From the NCBI GenBank assembly GCA_017644185.1, contig JAEPMA010000006.1, forward strand, positions 199,352 through 263,351: a DNA stretch of 64,000 nt, in the 5' to 3' direction. The notes beneath the pieces are model-generated. The model was not told where the DNA came from. It made no database searches and saw nothing but the letters and a program-made list of their open reading frames with translations. Numbering within the stretch: the first letter of the stretch is position 1; every line of letters begins with the position of its first letter. The translations under genes and the position numbers were made by a program. The DNA is from Rhodospirillales bacterium. Its GTDB lineage: Bacteria > Pseudomonadota > Alphaproteobacteria > Rhodospirillales > Casp-alpha2. Shown one piece after another: positions 24,101-29,554 of this stretch.

Positions 24101-27025
24101 TTCGTCGATATTCCGGAGATCAATACGGATACATCGGCGGACGGTGTCAATCTTGCCGCGGCGAATGTCGCCGGTGATGAAGATACATATATCGCCTTGG
24201 ATATCGCGTCGTCGCTCAATGACACCGACGGTTCGGAATCCCTCTCGATCACGATATCGGGTGTGCCGAACGGCGCCGTGCTCAATGCCGGTACCAACAA
24301 CAACGACGGGACTTGGACGCTGGCTGCGGATGATCTCGATGGTCTCGCCATCAAGCCCGCGACCAATAGCAACGCCGACTTCAGTCTGACGGTTACGGCG
24401 ACGGGCACTGAAACGAACGGCGATGAAAGTGCTACGCAGACCGCGACGTTCAACGTGGATGTCACGGGCGTGGCCGATGGGGCTTCTGCTTCCGCATCTG
24501 TAACTCTGAACGAGTTTCTGACGGATGCCGCCTCCGGCCCGGAATACGATAGCGTTGCGATTATCAGCGTGCCTGACGCGCTGCTGAATGTGATCGACGG
24601 TTCCGCGAACCGGGTGTTGAAAGCAACCAACTTGCCGCCGGAGTTGGTTCCGAGCCAGGGCACCGATTTGGGTGGCGGGGATTGGCTGCTTAATGTCGAC
24701 GAGTCCGGCAACATCACCGTGAACGTGGAAGGTGACGTCGATCTGAGTCAGTTCCATAACTACAACTTCGTCCTGAGCGCGGAAGAAACGATCGCCGAGG
24801 GTGAAACCCTGGCCTTCGAAAACTTCAACAACGGCGTATCCGGATGGGGTAGCAATGTCGACAGCGTGTCCGGCAAGATGGGCATCGATTACAATGACAC
24901 CGCGTCGAAAACCTTCGATTTCGGTCAGGAATATGCGGGTAAAACGGTCACCGTAAGCTTCGATGCAGCCGGTTATGGTGGCTGGGACTCCAGCGGGTCT
25001 CACAAGGACTACCTGGACGTTACGGCTAACGGGCAGTCGGTCTTGCATTCATCCAGCGGTTCGGCGAGCCATTCGTTCGATGTCACCCTGGACGAGAATG
25101 GCCAGGTGTCACTCGTAATGACGGTGGATACCACGTCCAGAGACGAAGGCATGCTGATCAACGATTTCAAGATTGAAACGGCCGATCAGTGGACGACGAC
25201 GCTTGCCACGGATACCGTTTCGATGTCACTCGATTCCGGTGACACCGAATATGACAACAGCAACCTGGTTGCGTTCTTCGAGGTGTCGGAAGGCGAAAGC
25301 GACTTCGACAATGCTGTCGGTACGAACGAGGGCGAAAATCACTATGTCGGTATTAACAACGACAGTGACGGCCCGAGCGGGACCTCCGCCGTATTCGATG
25401 GGCACAACGACTACATCGAAGTCGATCACCGGGATAATATGGAATCCGAATCCGGTACGTTCGTACTTTGGTTCAATACCGAGAACGCGGACAGCAAGCA
25501 GGGTCTGTTCTCAAAGGACTCCAGCGGCTACGACAGTGGCGGGCATCTGACGGCGTTCGTCAACGACGGTCAGCTCGAAGTCCGCATGCAGAGCACGAAC
25601 TCCAGCTACATGGTTCAGGGCGGAAACGTGAACTCGGGTGCCTGGCACCAGATGGCGTTCTCTTACGGCCCGGACGGTATGCGTCTTTATCTTGACGGTG
25701 AACTTGTCGACAGCGACAGCTTCACGGGCGGGATGACGGGCAACCAGGAGCCTCTGATTTTCGGTGCCAACCAGTGGTCCAGCGGGGATGAAGTCGCAAA
25801 CAACCTGCAGGACTTCTTCACCGGTGAGATGGACAAGATTGCGGTCTATGACCGGGCGCTGACGCCGACCGAAATCGCCAATATGCATGACGAAGGTGTC
25901 TCGCAGTTGACTAGCGATAGCGGTGATACGTTGGTTTACGACCTCGACATCGAAGGCTCGCTCGTTGACGTCGATGGTTCGGAAACCCTGTCCTTCCAGG
26001 TCCGTGGTCTGCCGGATGGCGTGACGCTCTCCGCCGGTCAGAACGACGGTAACGGGACCTGGACGCTTGGGGCTGGTGATCTTGACGGTCTGACAATGAC
26101 AGTTGAGCCCAGCGTCAGCGAGGATTTTGCGATTGAAGTTGTGGCGGTCGGCACAGAGAACGATGGCGACAGCGCTGAATCTCAGGTGATTTCGTTGGAA
26201 ATCGACGTTGCCGTCGAAGACCCGATGGAGGTCAATGGTACCTATCGTGATGAAACCCTCGAAGGTGCCGGCGGTGATGACACGATCAATGGTGACAGCG
26301 GTCACGACAAGCTCTACGGCTTCCACGGTGACGACATCCTCAACGGTGGATCGGGCAATGACTCGCTGTTCGGTGACATGGGCGACGACGTCATGGATGG
26401 CGGTTCCGGCCATGACTACCTGTCCGGTGGTACGGGTAACGACACCCTGACCGGTGGTTATGGTGACGATACGCTCGACGGCGGCGCCGGTAACGACGAT
26501 ATGTTCGGCGATAGCGGTCACGACGTCATGCTGGGTGGCGATGGCAACGACGATATGCAAGGTGGCGACGGCGATGACCGCCTGTATGGTGACGGTGGTG
26601 CGGATACCCTCGACGGCGGCAGCGGCCATGACCAGCTTTATGGTGGTGACGGCAACGACGTCCTTGTCGGCGGCTATGGCAATGACACGCTGCGCGGCGG
26701 CGAGGGCGACGACGTGCTGACCGGCGGCAGCGGTTATGATCGCTTCGAAATGGACACGCAGAGCGGTCACGACATCATCCAGGACATCATGGATCAGGAT
26801 ACGGTTGTGTTCGAAGGCCAGGAGTTCCACGCTGAAGATATGATCTTCAACGAAAACGAAGACGGCGATGTGGTCGTCTCGTTCTCGGGTGTCGAAGGCC
26901 AGTCGGTCACGCTCAACGGTGTCAGCATGGACGACCTGGACCGCAACGGCGATGGCGATATCAGTGACGGTTACTCGGTCACCGAAGCCGACGGCAAGGT
27001 GACGCTGACCATCGACTCGCAGTAA
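9173..27025 (+). CDS. Giant T1SS-secreted adhesin (LapA/BapA-like): FecR-like domain, about 28 cadherin-like repeats, CBM/LamG/DUF4114 inserts, C-terminal RTX
   Basis: 5950 residues. N-terminus (1-140) without a Sec signal; a FecR-like domain follows (about 145-310, GDQVFQGDILESGPEGNVGILLADE, then TPVATIGIRGTQVGLDI); an acidic linker; a small RTX block (about 500-620); and then roughly 28 repeats of about 110 residues built on DTDGSETLSVTISGVP...LSAGT...DGTWTL..LDGL.I.PP...DF.L.VTATSTE. Inserted among them are two DUF4114-like domains, CBM-like beta domains and a LamG domain (about 5360-5575). The end has RTX nonapeptides (about 5685-5855), an EF-hand-like DRNGDGDISDGY and a short hydrophobic C-terminal tail as in T1SS signals. 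Predicted to be exported in one step and to mediate attachment or biofilm formation. The shared FecR-like/LapA-like N-terminal module and the nearby LapG suggest cell-surface retention and regulated release. AAGG lies 11 bases before the ATG. Confidence 0.88.
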   Translation: MADQILAGGEAVQTGEKSFAIDGSQNGELNLPEHLSVADADFTFEGGDLVLTFPDGTTVTVEGYADNPNPPTLVSADGAEVGGDVIAALADAGAAGGADAPAGGEGGFGFIQPEQAEAIQAAEASGNIADNPNVISGTDGEPIGNVESLQGEVYAIRVDGSRVRLELGDQVFQGDILESGPEGNVGILLADETTFAMGPEGRMVLDEMIYDPGTQQGSVSMSVLQGVFTFVSGQVAKTDPDAMTLDTPVATIGIRGTQVGLDIRDGENLNVHLMEERFGFVGEVVVVNDAGVQVLNDANAFTSVSSFDSAPSPFEIVGIEDILSSYQEETLRYLPTRNSEGERTSANTYDQNEEVDGENRESLDFLNDFQTDAGGPQEQAPAGTIRVTGELQKLNIIEQARAELNDANVFIDEDEPDFYQDVDQGDGVLEEPDQEVETDEEEEQLPGDILELINQGTLTNVTISPDGGTVTGDVTGDFDASGYNYTFVLTGDNTQNQITTGDGDDTLSGTGADDILNGGAGDDTLIASPGGGDDTYIGGEGNDTITYAASDDNLTINLAEGTAFDDEGDNGIGNDTIIEIENVIGGSGNDIIIGDENANILRGGGGDDFIDGRDGQDTAVFSGTFGQSTISIVNGVLTVTGPDGTDTIENVENFAFTESPNLIVGLEDTAMSIDIADRLPAAANATSIVVSGLPEGAELSSGTLLEDGTWLLESGDLEGLTLTGATNSAEDFTLNVTAYNTDYLNAVSQAASDYLADQLDTETNQPLQTLEDFLADGGSVFDLINGPAQSYLPNGIGSGNVAVEVIGVVDPFSITIDGVEMTANGSASSITFAGSEDQEIPLNILPTLTDTDGSEVVSVTISGLPTLEVQQVTTQVPLLDEEGEPLLGEDGEQMFEEVTSWEPMTDDAGNPVGAHLVYTDASGNDVILPPNDSGTYELSGAQLNNLRLVGSPDDSDDFDLEFSAQVRDGEATETVFGSATVVLSAVADVPAVNGGAEVGIEDQPLSINFDIDKNDVSEHITSVTLTGIPAGSKLAIEYTDPDSGETTMVSIPVVNGSANIPLGFLGEDMSTDNLQLTPPPHLSGQFDLQLNVTSTEPTNGDTAINHFNLPLEITAVADELGVTINGNEVLDGETVNVNALEDGAFGLDISALTADTDGSEVISITISGVPTGAVLSAGTDNGDGTWTLTPEETDGLSITPPLNSDVDFNLGVTVTNVDNNQDVSTLEATVSVGLEAIADTANLAVDNTIEGVEDFLIPLDISSSLNDTDGSESLSITISGLPTGSSLTAGTDNGDGSWTLSPEQLDGLQLQPGQHISGAFDLTVTATTTESANGDTAVVTQQIGLNILPDPDAPVVNVTSSLGNEDLEIPLNIDASLVDQDGSETLSVTISGVPNGALLSAGTMVSEGVWEVDPADLGDLKITPPLNSNEDFNLTVTATATESNGEFAETSVQIPVSVLGVADAPELVTDTITALENSDIPLNIVAQLGDTDGSETLSITIDNIPNGAILKVPALDESGAPLLDDLGAAVYNTLQIVDQSATLTPSQLDGLVITPPVGSDEDFDLLVTATATENDNEVSANGQGVASVSGTLSVIVHEVADAPSLMLFDSVGNEDSPVPLNIAAILTDADETLSVTVSGVPEGVTLSAGTINDDGTWSLQPGDLAGLTMTTPENFSGEFPISVTATSTTDDGTFATQSGTLNVAVRGVADTPDLDLVDLSANEGDLIPLNVGIGAGLVDTDGSETLSITISNLPEGAQLFSGVTDLTNPEALTSLSPLNIVDGAVELTAEQLEGLVMLPPAGMDEDFTLQVTATATEADAALTGNNQGIASVSGVINVDMTAVADVPTLILQNAAGLEDGAIPLDISAMVEDTSETLSITIANVPAGAMLSAGSNNNDGTWTLTPAQLDGLSITPPADSNEDFQLEVTATSTEQDGTFSSTSASLSVGVTGVADAPILETGDVSGLEDNLVPLNISANLADTDGSESLSVTISGLPAGASLTAGTRNQDGSWTLNGEDLDGLSLMPSADFSGNFSLTVTATSTENDGDASSVTGLMNINLGAVADVPTLLLHDAAGFEDDAIPLEISTAATGGDEIVGITITGIPNGATLSAGTNNGNGTWTLTEDQLEGLTITPPENSNANFQIGVTVTSMDGDDLAETSQAMNVSVTGVADKPILNVPSQISIDGVLESADLDIESALGDLDGSESLSVSISNIPNGAVVSLGNSVLDVVGGVIDGILPSQLAGLQITPPPDFNGNFTLQVTATATETDPDSDIPSGLETSVSIGYIDVTVEGNIVDVPDAPDLDLENAVGYEDNAIPLDIDAALTDASETLSVTISNVPAGAVLSNGTDLGNGTWSLLPEELDGLTITPPADSNVDFDLTVTATSTTDDGAIATNTGTVAVDVIGVADEPDLAVTIGEGTVVGEAIRDIPEFDNAISNVVMYLKNDDGSVDKVKIDDFSAGSEDVYDVNDIDLLGFINDNYPGAELVGLSVKAGNNGGGVLGNILGPGEGEFFLIDPGTIVNMLPLSAHADEELSFTQSLEGYVGGTIEGVATIFPLNITSSLNDVDGSETLSLNISDLPNGVTLSAGTQNQDGSWTLTEEQLDGLTMSVPQGVSLDFDFSVTATATENDGDTASVSLGVGIDGDTTAEDPDLQVSAAEGDEDTEIELDISAALTDTDGSETLSIKISGVPNGAELSAGTDNGDGSWTLTPEQLAGLTVRPPVDSDGDFTLTVEATSVEQSTGDTAVVTGTIPVIVNAVADAPSVAAGDGDGDAGQTVPLDIQSILSDTDGSESLSINIGGFPDGASLNAGTLNNDGSYTLSVQDLDGLAISLPDGASDDFDLTVTATSTEQSNNDQASNVVTAAINVDPLANDDRNVVEIGEVTQGNVLTGEGGSASPSDAADVGSESGNSVVDVSFGGVTKSFNNPDDVQSDADGNYIEIAGDHGTLKMYADGSYDYAADESEAVSHVAGLTGTASSSAVEEAWSGVQTFAFDFGTSFVNESGQFDPSLADAQISFAGNGIGVQGTQSGMPAPDQINHDNTTGQSEALGINLGGSTNAATLTVSNLFNNEDGGEQGNWQAFDADGNLVGEGVLNSSTVDYSGSNNVGTAQISLPDGGSFQYLVFTATDTGNDNAQSDSSDFFIRALQYETNAAEGGEDAFTYTMQDADGDTASATLTIDVSEEQDTTASDPSLNVTDAAGYEDNQIPLDIAAGLGDLDGSETLSITISGVPNGAELSAGEMVSEGVWSVSPDDLGGLTIKPPVDSNEDFQLTVTATSTEANGGDTSTTTATIDVAVTGVADAPTLSVSIGDPSIIVEAGETVETTINVDNATDGSLGFSVTGRSINQDGSLSDASSDNISFNGNPVGFGVGGQASGDNSELGFDSQNGVSEQMIVSFDNPASSADVSFAWMHGGEHANYELYLDGVKVGEGMITGITDQIDPPVTFTAEGGSMFDQIVFSAPGGGDDYLINSISFETQQGGETLAEYPLNISSALTDTDGSETLSINVGGLPEGAVLSAGTQNQDGSWTLSPNQLSGLTMTVAAGVEDFSVDVTATTVENDGDTAFVTASVDVTVPSGDQTAEDPNLYVDDVTGDEDSDIALDIASSLSDTDGSETLSVTITGVPNGAELSAGTRNNDGSWTLEPGQLDGLTVRPPVDSNEDFQLTVTATSVETSSGDTATTTATMNVNVTGVADAPTLSVTLGQPTETPATGTMTITNMGQESAGYNNSYGYYVKDADGNPTEGLIIWDNTKQEIGETFTLEGVDPDSIGFFVIPNGDNQNSGLGDNTSVTFEQDGSGNWHVVGPDGQRLQGQGDPVLFNDPALNEGAFDYTTDNNYAGNQNWEDLFGGGDNDFNDVNINVNYTGGEGSGTAEYPLNIASSLTDIDGSESLSVTVTGLPEGAVLSAGTVNQDGSVTLTSQQLADLTMTVPLGTNDFQIGVTATATENDGDTASVSATVGVDTPDGDTTADAPDLTAYDASGNEDSAIALDINSSLTDIDGSETLSITVSGMPNGAELSAGTRNDDGTWTLEQGDLDGLTVTPPPNSNEDFTLTVTATSTESNGGDTASTSVDFDVSVTGVADAPGADAADASGTEDQWIGLDLTSQASIDEDGSETLSVTISGVPEGASLSAGESNGNGVWTVPAASLASLAIRPPENFSGDMELALNVTSTEDDGDAASTSVPFTVSVAGDADAPTVEFQNASGLEDTEIPLDISATLRDQDGSEDLSVTIAGVPNGAVLSAGTKNNDGTWTLTGPELDGLTVKTAPDSNEDMSLTVTATATEADGDTATTTATVNVAVTGVADAPSLSATLGEPTMPDTTSSITITNMGQVSAGYQNSYGYYVKDADGNPTEGMVIWDNAANDIGETFTIEGVDPDSIGFFVIPNGNAENQGLGDNTSVTFEQDGSGNWHAVGPNGARLAGAGDPVLFSDTSLNEGGFDYTTDNSVAGNQNWEDLYGGGDRDFNDVNMNIEVTGSGDSGMVEYPLNIASSLNDIDGSETLSVTVAGLPQGATLSAGTLNDDGSYTLTSQQLAGLVVSVEPGSEDFDLSITATATEDDGDTASVSTTIGVDVPVGDVSAESPDLTANNASGNEDASIPLDISSSLTDTDGSESLSITISGVPSDATLSAGTNNNDGTWTLGAGDLDGLSVLPGAHSDEDMSLTITATSTESASGDTASQTVTMNVAVNAVADAPQLTVALGQGTVVEGDAVAGETSTVFSSNFGSSDVGFVQTLDGWSTNSDAIETWDSSSGETGDGAYIELNDDAVDYFDDATSINREFPTEEGATYTLTFRYSPRPGYDDDVNRMDVRIDGQSIETVSADGSGNSDNVWQTQTITFTGTGEPMNLEFLSTGVAQTHGRGMRLDDVVLTETTADEPGESTIEYPLDITAALVDQDGSEELSVTVGNLPEGATLSAGSQNNDGSWTLTAGQLVGLTMTVAAGTEDFNLSVTAVSTEQSNGDAASTATSLFVDIPEINTDTSADGVNLAAANVAGDEDTYIALDIASSLNDTDGSESLSITISGVPNGAVLNAGTNNNDGTWTLAADDLDGLAIKPATNSNADFSLTVTATGTETNGDESATQTATFNVDVTGVADGASASASVTLNEFLTDAASGPEYDSVAIISVPDALLNVIDGSANRVLKATNLPPELVPSQGTDLGGGDWLLNVDESGNITVNVEGDVDLSQFHNYNFVLSAEETIAEGETLAFENFNNGVSGWGSNVDSVSGKMGIDYNDTASKTFDFGQEYAGKTVTVSFDAAGYGGWDSSGSHKDYLDVTANGQSVLHSSSGSASHSFDVTLDENGQVSLVMTVDTTSRDEGMLINDFKIETADQWTTTLATDTVSMSLDSGDTEYDNSNLVAFFEVSEGESDFDNAVGTNEGENHYVGINNDSDGPSGTSAVFDGHNDYIEVDHRDNMESESGTFVLWFNTENADSKQGLFSKDSSGYDSGGHLTAFVNDGQLEVRMQSTNSSYMVQGGNVNSGAWHQMAFSYGPDGMRLYLDGELVDSDSFTGGMTGNQEPLIFGANQWSSGDEVANNLQDFFTGEMDKIAVYDRALTPTEIANMHDEGVSQLTSDSGDTLVYDLDIEGSLVDVDGSETLSFQVRGLPDGVTLSAGQNDGNGTWTLGAGDLDGLTMTVEPSVSEDFAIEVVAVGTENDGDSAESQVISLEIDVAVEDPMEVNGTYRDETLEGAGGDDTINGDSGHDKLYGFHGDDILNGGSGNDSLFGDMGDDVMDGGSGHDYLSGGTGNDTLTGGYGDDTLDGGAGNDDMFGDSGHDVMLGGDGNDDMQGGDGDDRLYGDGGADTLDGGSGHDQLYGGDGNDVLVGGYGNDTLRGGEGDDVLTGGSGYDRFEMDTQSGHDIIQDIMDQDTVVFEGQEFHAEDMIFNENEDGDVVVSFSGVEGQSVTLNGVSMDDLDRNGDGDISDGYSVTEADGKVTLTIDSQ
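10670..11010 (+). repeat. N-terminal RTX-type repeat block in the adhesin
   Basis: Glycine/aspartate repeats of GGxGxDxLx type (GDGDDTLSGTGADDILNGG, GGEGNDTITY, GGSGNDIIIGD, GGGGDDFIDG) placed before the cadherin-like array. RTX blocks usually sit at the C-terminus near the secretion signal; having a second one near the N-terminus gives two calcium-binding regions at opposite ends of the array. Confidence 0.8.
20320..20785 (+). repeat. DUF4114-like domain, copy 1 (within adhesin)
   Basis: Encodes about 155 residues beginning TITNMGQESAGYNNSYGYYV, containing DSIGFFVIPNG and NWEDLFGGGDNDFNDV. The same text recurs with minor changes at about 22155-22615. DUF4114 modules occur in RTX and other secreted calcium-dependent proteins; the aspartate-rich GGGDNDFNDVN end is a likely metal site. 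Confidence 0.75.
22155..22615 (+). repeat. DUF4114-like domain, copy 2 (within adhesin)
   Basis: Second copy of the module at about 20320-20785, starting TITNMGQVSAGYQNSYGYYV and ending NWEDLYGGGDRDFNDVNM. The protein sequences are nearly colinear with few substitutions. Each copy sits in the same context: after ADAP.LS.TLG and before EYPLNIASSL. Confidence 0.75.
26230..26745 (+). repeat. C-terminal RTX calcium-binding nonapeptide repeats
   Basis: About 18 consecutive GGxGxDxLx/U-type nonapeptides (for example GGSGNDSLFGDMGDDVMDG, GGYGDDTLDGGAGNDDMF). Such repeats fold into a calcium-loaded beta-roll outside the cell and are diagnostic of type I secretion substrates. They lie about 90 residues from the C-terminus, the usual distance from the uncleaved T1SS signal. 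Confidence 0.92.
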
Positions 27026-27048
27026 ACTGAAATTTAGCGCATAGAAAA

Positions 27049-27086
27049 CGCCCCTTCGGTTTCGGCCGGAGGGGCGCCTTGGTTTT
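27049..27086. terminator. Rho-independent-like terminator between adhesin and HD-GYP gene
   Basis: Arms CGCCCCTTCGG (27049 onward) and CCGGAGGGGCG (ending 27076) pair with one G-T mismatch around a short loop. It is followed by CCTTGGTTTTGCT on the plus strand and preceded by TTTCTATGCGC on the minus strand. It sits between convergent genes and probably serves both. Confidence 0.75.
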
Positions 27087-27096
27087 GCTCTAAGAC

Positions 27097-29412
27097 TTAC
27101 TCGGCAGCGTCTTCGACGGTCGGGTCGACCCGGAAATGCGCCCAACGGCGCATGCCGCCGCGGTTTTCCAGATAATTGACCAAAGCGGTCACCGGTTTGC
27201 GGTCGAACTTGTTTTCCGATTGCTCCATCAGTATGTCGGAAACCTTACGGAACGGCATGGCGCCTCTGTACGCCCGTGGGCTGACCATCCCGACGAAGGC
27301 GTTGGCGACGGCGAGCGTACGTGCCGTGATGATGATTTCCTCTTCCTTGAGACCAAGCGGCCCCTTGCCGTCCCAGGTTTCGCCGAACTGGCGGATGGTT
27401 TCGATCACCGGGCCTTCGAATGTCACATGCTCGATCAGGTCGACAGTGGTCAGGTAGGCGTTGGATACGAGCATCCGCTCTTCTTCGGTGAGGTCTTCCG
27501 TCTTCATCAGAAGTTCTTCAGGGACGAAGATCTTACCAAGGTTCATCAGGCTGCCGGCGATATCGACGGTTTTGACCTCGATCTCGTCGAGGCCCATTTC
27601 CTGGGCGATCGCACGCGAGACTTCTGAAACCCGCGATGAATGGTTAGCCGAGAACGGGTCGCGGCGGTCGACGACGCTGACCAGCGTGTCGATCAGTTCT
27701 TTCATCATTTTTTCAGAGCGGAGCCGCGCCAACTGCAGTTCCGTGATGTCGTCGATGACAAGAAGACAGCCGGGCGGATAATCCCGATCGCCGCGCAAGG
27801 GCAAGCCGTCGACTTTGACCACCTGAAAGGCGTTCTCGTCTTCAGGGTCTAAGATATCCGGATTGCCGAAGGTGAATATTTTCTGTTCGCGCTCGAAGTC
27901 GTCGATAACCCGTTTGATCAGAGAAGAATATTCCTGTGCCTTCACCGGACCGACAACAGCAGCCATCGTCTTGCCCTTGATGTCGGTGATCGGTATGCCG
28001 TTCTTTTCGGCGACGGGCATGTTGGCGAATGTGTAGACCGTGTTGCGGTCGACGGCGACGATTTGCGTCGGCTGATTGTCGGTGACCATGCGCATGAACT
28101 TGGTCAGGTTTTCAAACCGTTCAACCATTACCTGAGCACGGTGTAGCGCCTCGGATGCACGGGCCGATGCCGCATTCTTCCAAACGAACAGGATCGTCAG
28201 GGTGACGATGACGATGATCGCGATAAAGACACCAAGGATGAAATTAAGACGTGTCTCGATCGGGCCAAGCGCTTCTTCGCGGGATACTTTTCTGACCAGT
28301 ATCCATGGAACCTGCGCGACCTCGCGTGACACCATCAGGACCCGGTCGCCAGCATAATCCAAGTTGTTGATGAAGCTGCCCGGAATGTTGATGGCGTCCG
28401 ATACGGCGAGGTTCGGCGAGGCAAGTGCCATCGTGCGTTTCAAGGCAGCGGTGCCGTCACGCAAGGGCGAAAGGTATTCCACCTTGCCGCCATTTTTGCG
28501 GACGATAATGGTTTCCGCGGTCTTGGTCAGTGTGCCGGGCTGTATAAGCTTTTCCCAAAGGGTGTCATTCACCAGGCGAATGCCGACGACTGCACCGATA
28601 CCTCGCGCGCCGGCGCCCCCCTCCTGCACGGCATAAACGGGGAGGGCGAAACCAATGGTCGGCTCCCCACTTGCACCCAGATACATATCGACAATAGCGG
28701 GTTCGCCGTCCAACGCCTTGCGGACCGCTTCCTTGATACGTCCGGTGATCGGCGGCATGTCTGGGGTAGAGATGACGGGCTCTGCATTCTTATCAACGAG
28801 GCCGAGCCCGGCAACGCCGACGCGCTCGACGTTGGCGGCGATCTCACCGACGGGGGGCGGGGCCTTGAAGGGGGAGCGTTCGGCAGTGGCGATCAAAAGG
28901 TTGCGGAGGAAGCCCTGCGATGCACTGGTGCCGATCCCGGCGCCACCGCCGCTACCGTCCAAACCCTGTAAAAGAGAGTCGGCCGCGGACTGGGACTCCG
29001 CAGCTTGCGGCTGGGCAGCGCCTGCGGGAGGGACCGCCGCCAATTCGGACATGTAGAGCTGTAAGGAGGCGTTCTGCGACAACTCGCGCAGCACTTTGAA
29101 ATTACTATCGATCCAGTCGTTAACTGCGGATACACGGGAATCAGCGACGATCCCCAAACGCACCTGCCACGCCTGGGTTTCGCGTTTGAGTTCCTCGTCC
29201 ACGTAGAGCTTGGCGAGGATGATGGCGCCGACAATCATTGCGCCGATCAGGATAGCGCCGCCCAGAACGAACTTGTTCATTTTACGGGGCGGCAGATCAT
29301 CCTTTACCGGCGCGTCCTTGGCGGGCGCACTTTTTCCGGCGGCAGGCTTCTCTGCGGCTTTCGGTTTTTCGGAATCCCCGTCTTTTTTCTTGCGGCGAAG
29401 CGATAACGCCAT
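27097..29412 (-). CDS. Membrane sensor: periplasmic sensor domain, PAS and degenerate HD-GYP domain
   Basis: 771 residues. Lys/Ala/Pro-rich cytoplasmic start (about 1-44), TM1 (about 45-68), a periplasmic domain of about 320 residues of Cache-like character, TM2 (about 385-410, ILGVFIAIIVIVTLTILFVW), a PAS domain (about 435-565) and an HD-GYP-like domain (about 575-750). HD-GYP enzymes degrade c-di-GMP with metal ligands HD, HHE and GYP. Here the HD pair reads MN (AGSLMNLGKIFVPEE, about residue 622), HHE is replaced (IRQFGETWDG), and GYP is GPL. Catalysis is therefore unlikely; binding or signalling is more plausible. Divergent from the LapG gene, so it may tie c-di-GMP or an external signal to adhesin processing (inference). 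Confidence 0.8.
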   Translation of the reverse strand: MALSLRRKKKDGDSEKPKAAEKPAAGKSAPAKDAPVKDDLPPRKMNKFVLGGAILIGAMIVGAIILAKLYVDEELKRETQAWQVRLGIVADSRVSAVNDWIDSNFKVLRELSQNASLQLYMSELAAVPPAGAAQPQAAESQSAADSLLQGLDGSGGGAGIGTSASQGFLRNLLIATAERSPFKAPPPVGEIAANVERVGVAGLGLVDKNAEPVISTPDMPPITGRIKEAVRKALDGEPAIVDMYLGASGEPTIGFALPVYAVQEGGAGARGIGAVVGIRLVNDTLWEKLIQPGTLTKTAETIIVRKNGGKVEYLSPLRDGTAALKRTMALASPNLAVSDAINIPGSFINNLDYAGDRVLMVSREVAQVPWILVRKVSREEALGPIETRLNFILGVFIAIIVIVTLTILFVWKNAASARASEALHRAQVMVERFENLTKFMRMVTDNQPTQIVAVDRNTVYTFANMPVAEKNGIPITDIKGKTMAAVVGPVKAQEYSSLIKRVIDDFEREQKIFTFGNPDILDPEDENAFQVVKVDGLPLRGDRDYPPGCLLVIDDITELQLARLRSEKMMKELIDTLVSVVDRRDPFSANHSSRVSEVSRAIAQEMGLDEIEVKTVDIAGSLMNLGKIFVPEELLMKTEDLTEEERMLVSNAYLTTVDLIEHVTFEGPVIETIRQFGETWDGKGPLGLKEEEIIITARTLAVANAFVGMVSPRAYRGAMPFRKVSDILMEQSENKFDRKPVTALVNYLENRGGMRRWAHFRVDPTVEDAAE

Positions 29413-29554
29413 GCCGGTCCCCCTGCATTCATCGGCTCAACGAGCGGCCATGATAACCGGTTCCCAGGGCAAGAGGAATCCCTTCGTTTATTCGTGGGCA
29501 AGGTGTGTTCAACCGCACTTTCTTAGACCTGCGTTTGGATGTATATTTGCATTC

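Larger units (their letters stand above)
11160..26200 (+). repeat. Array of about 28 degenerate repeats of roughly 330-340 bp
   Basis: Counted by the motif [IFY].L[ND]I...L.D.DGSE.LS.TISG.P, with first clear copies near 11690, 12180, 12605, 12940, 13270 and 13610, and last copies near 23840, 24190 and 25935. Where uninterrupted the spacing is about 330-340 bp (110-113 codons). Copies have diverged at the DNA level through synonymous changes, so the array is old rather than freshly amplified. Longer gaps (16.4-16.8, 17.8-18.7, 19.1-19.6, 20.3-20.8, 22.1-22.6, 23.3-23.8, 24.5-25.9 kb) hold inserted domains. Confidence 0.85.

Noticed and set aside
12104..25048. Long minus-strand frames (up to 794 codons) opposite the giant adhesin.
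   Set aside because: Arg/Val/Gly-rich shadow translations of the repeats; no domains, and repeat-periodic like the real gene.
11160..26200. Regular repeats that might suggest a CRISPR or satellite array.
   Set aside because: Units are about 330 bp, in frame and protein-coding, with synonymous divergence.
29210..29554. Upstream in-frame extension of the LapG frame.
   Set aside because: It overlaps the divergent HD-GYP gene and would place the signal peptide deep inside the protein; ATG 29555 fits better.
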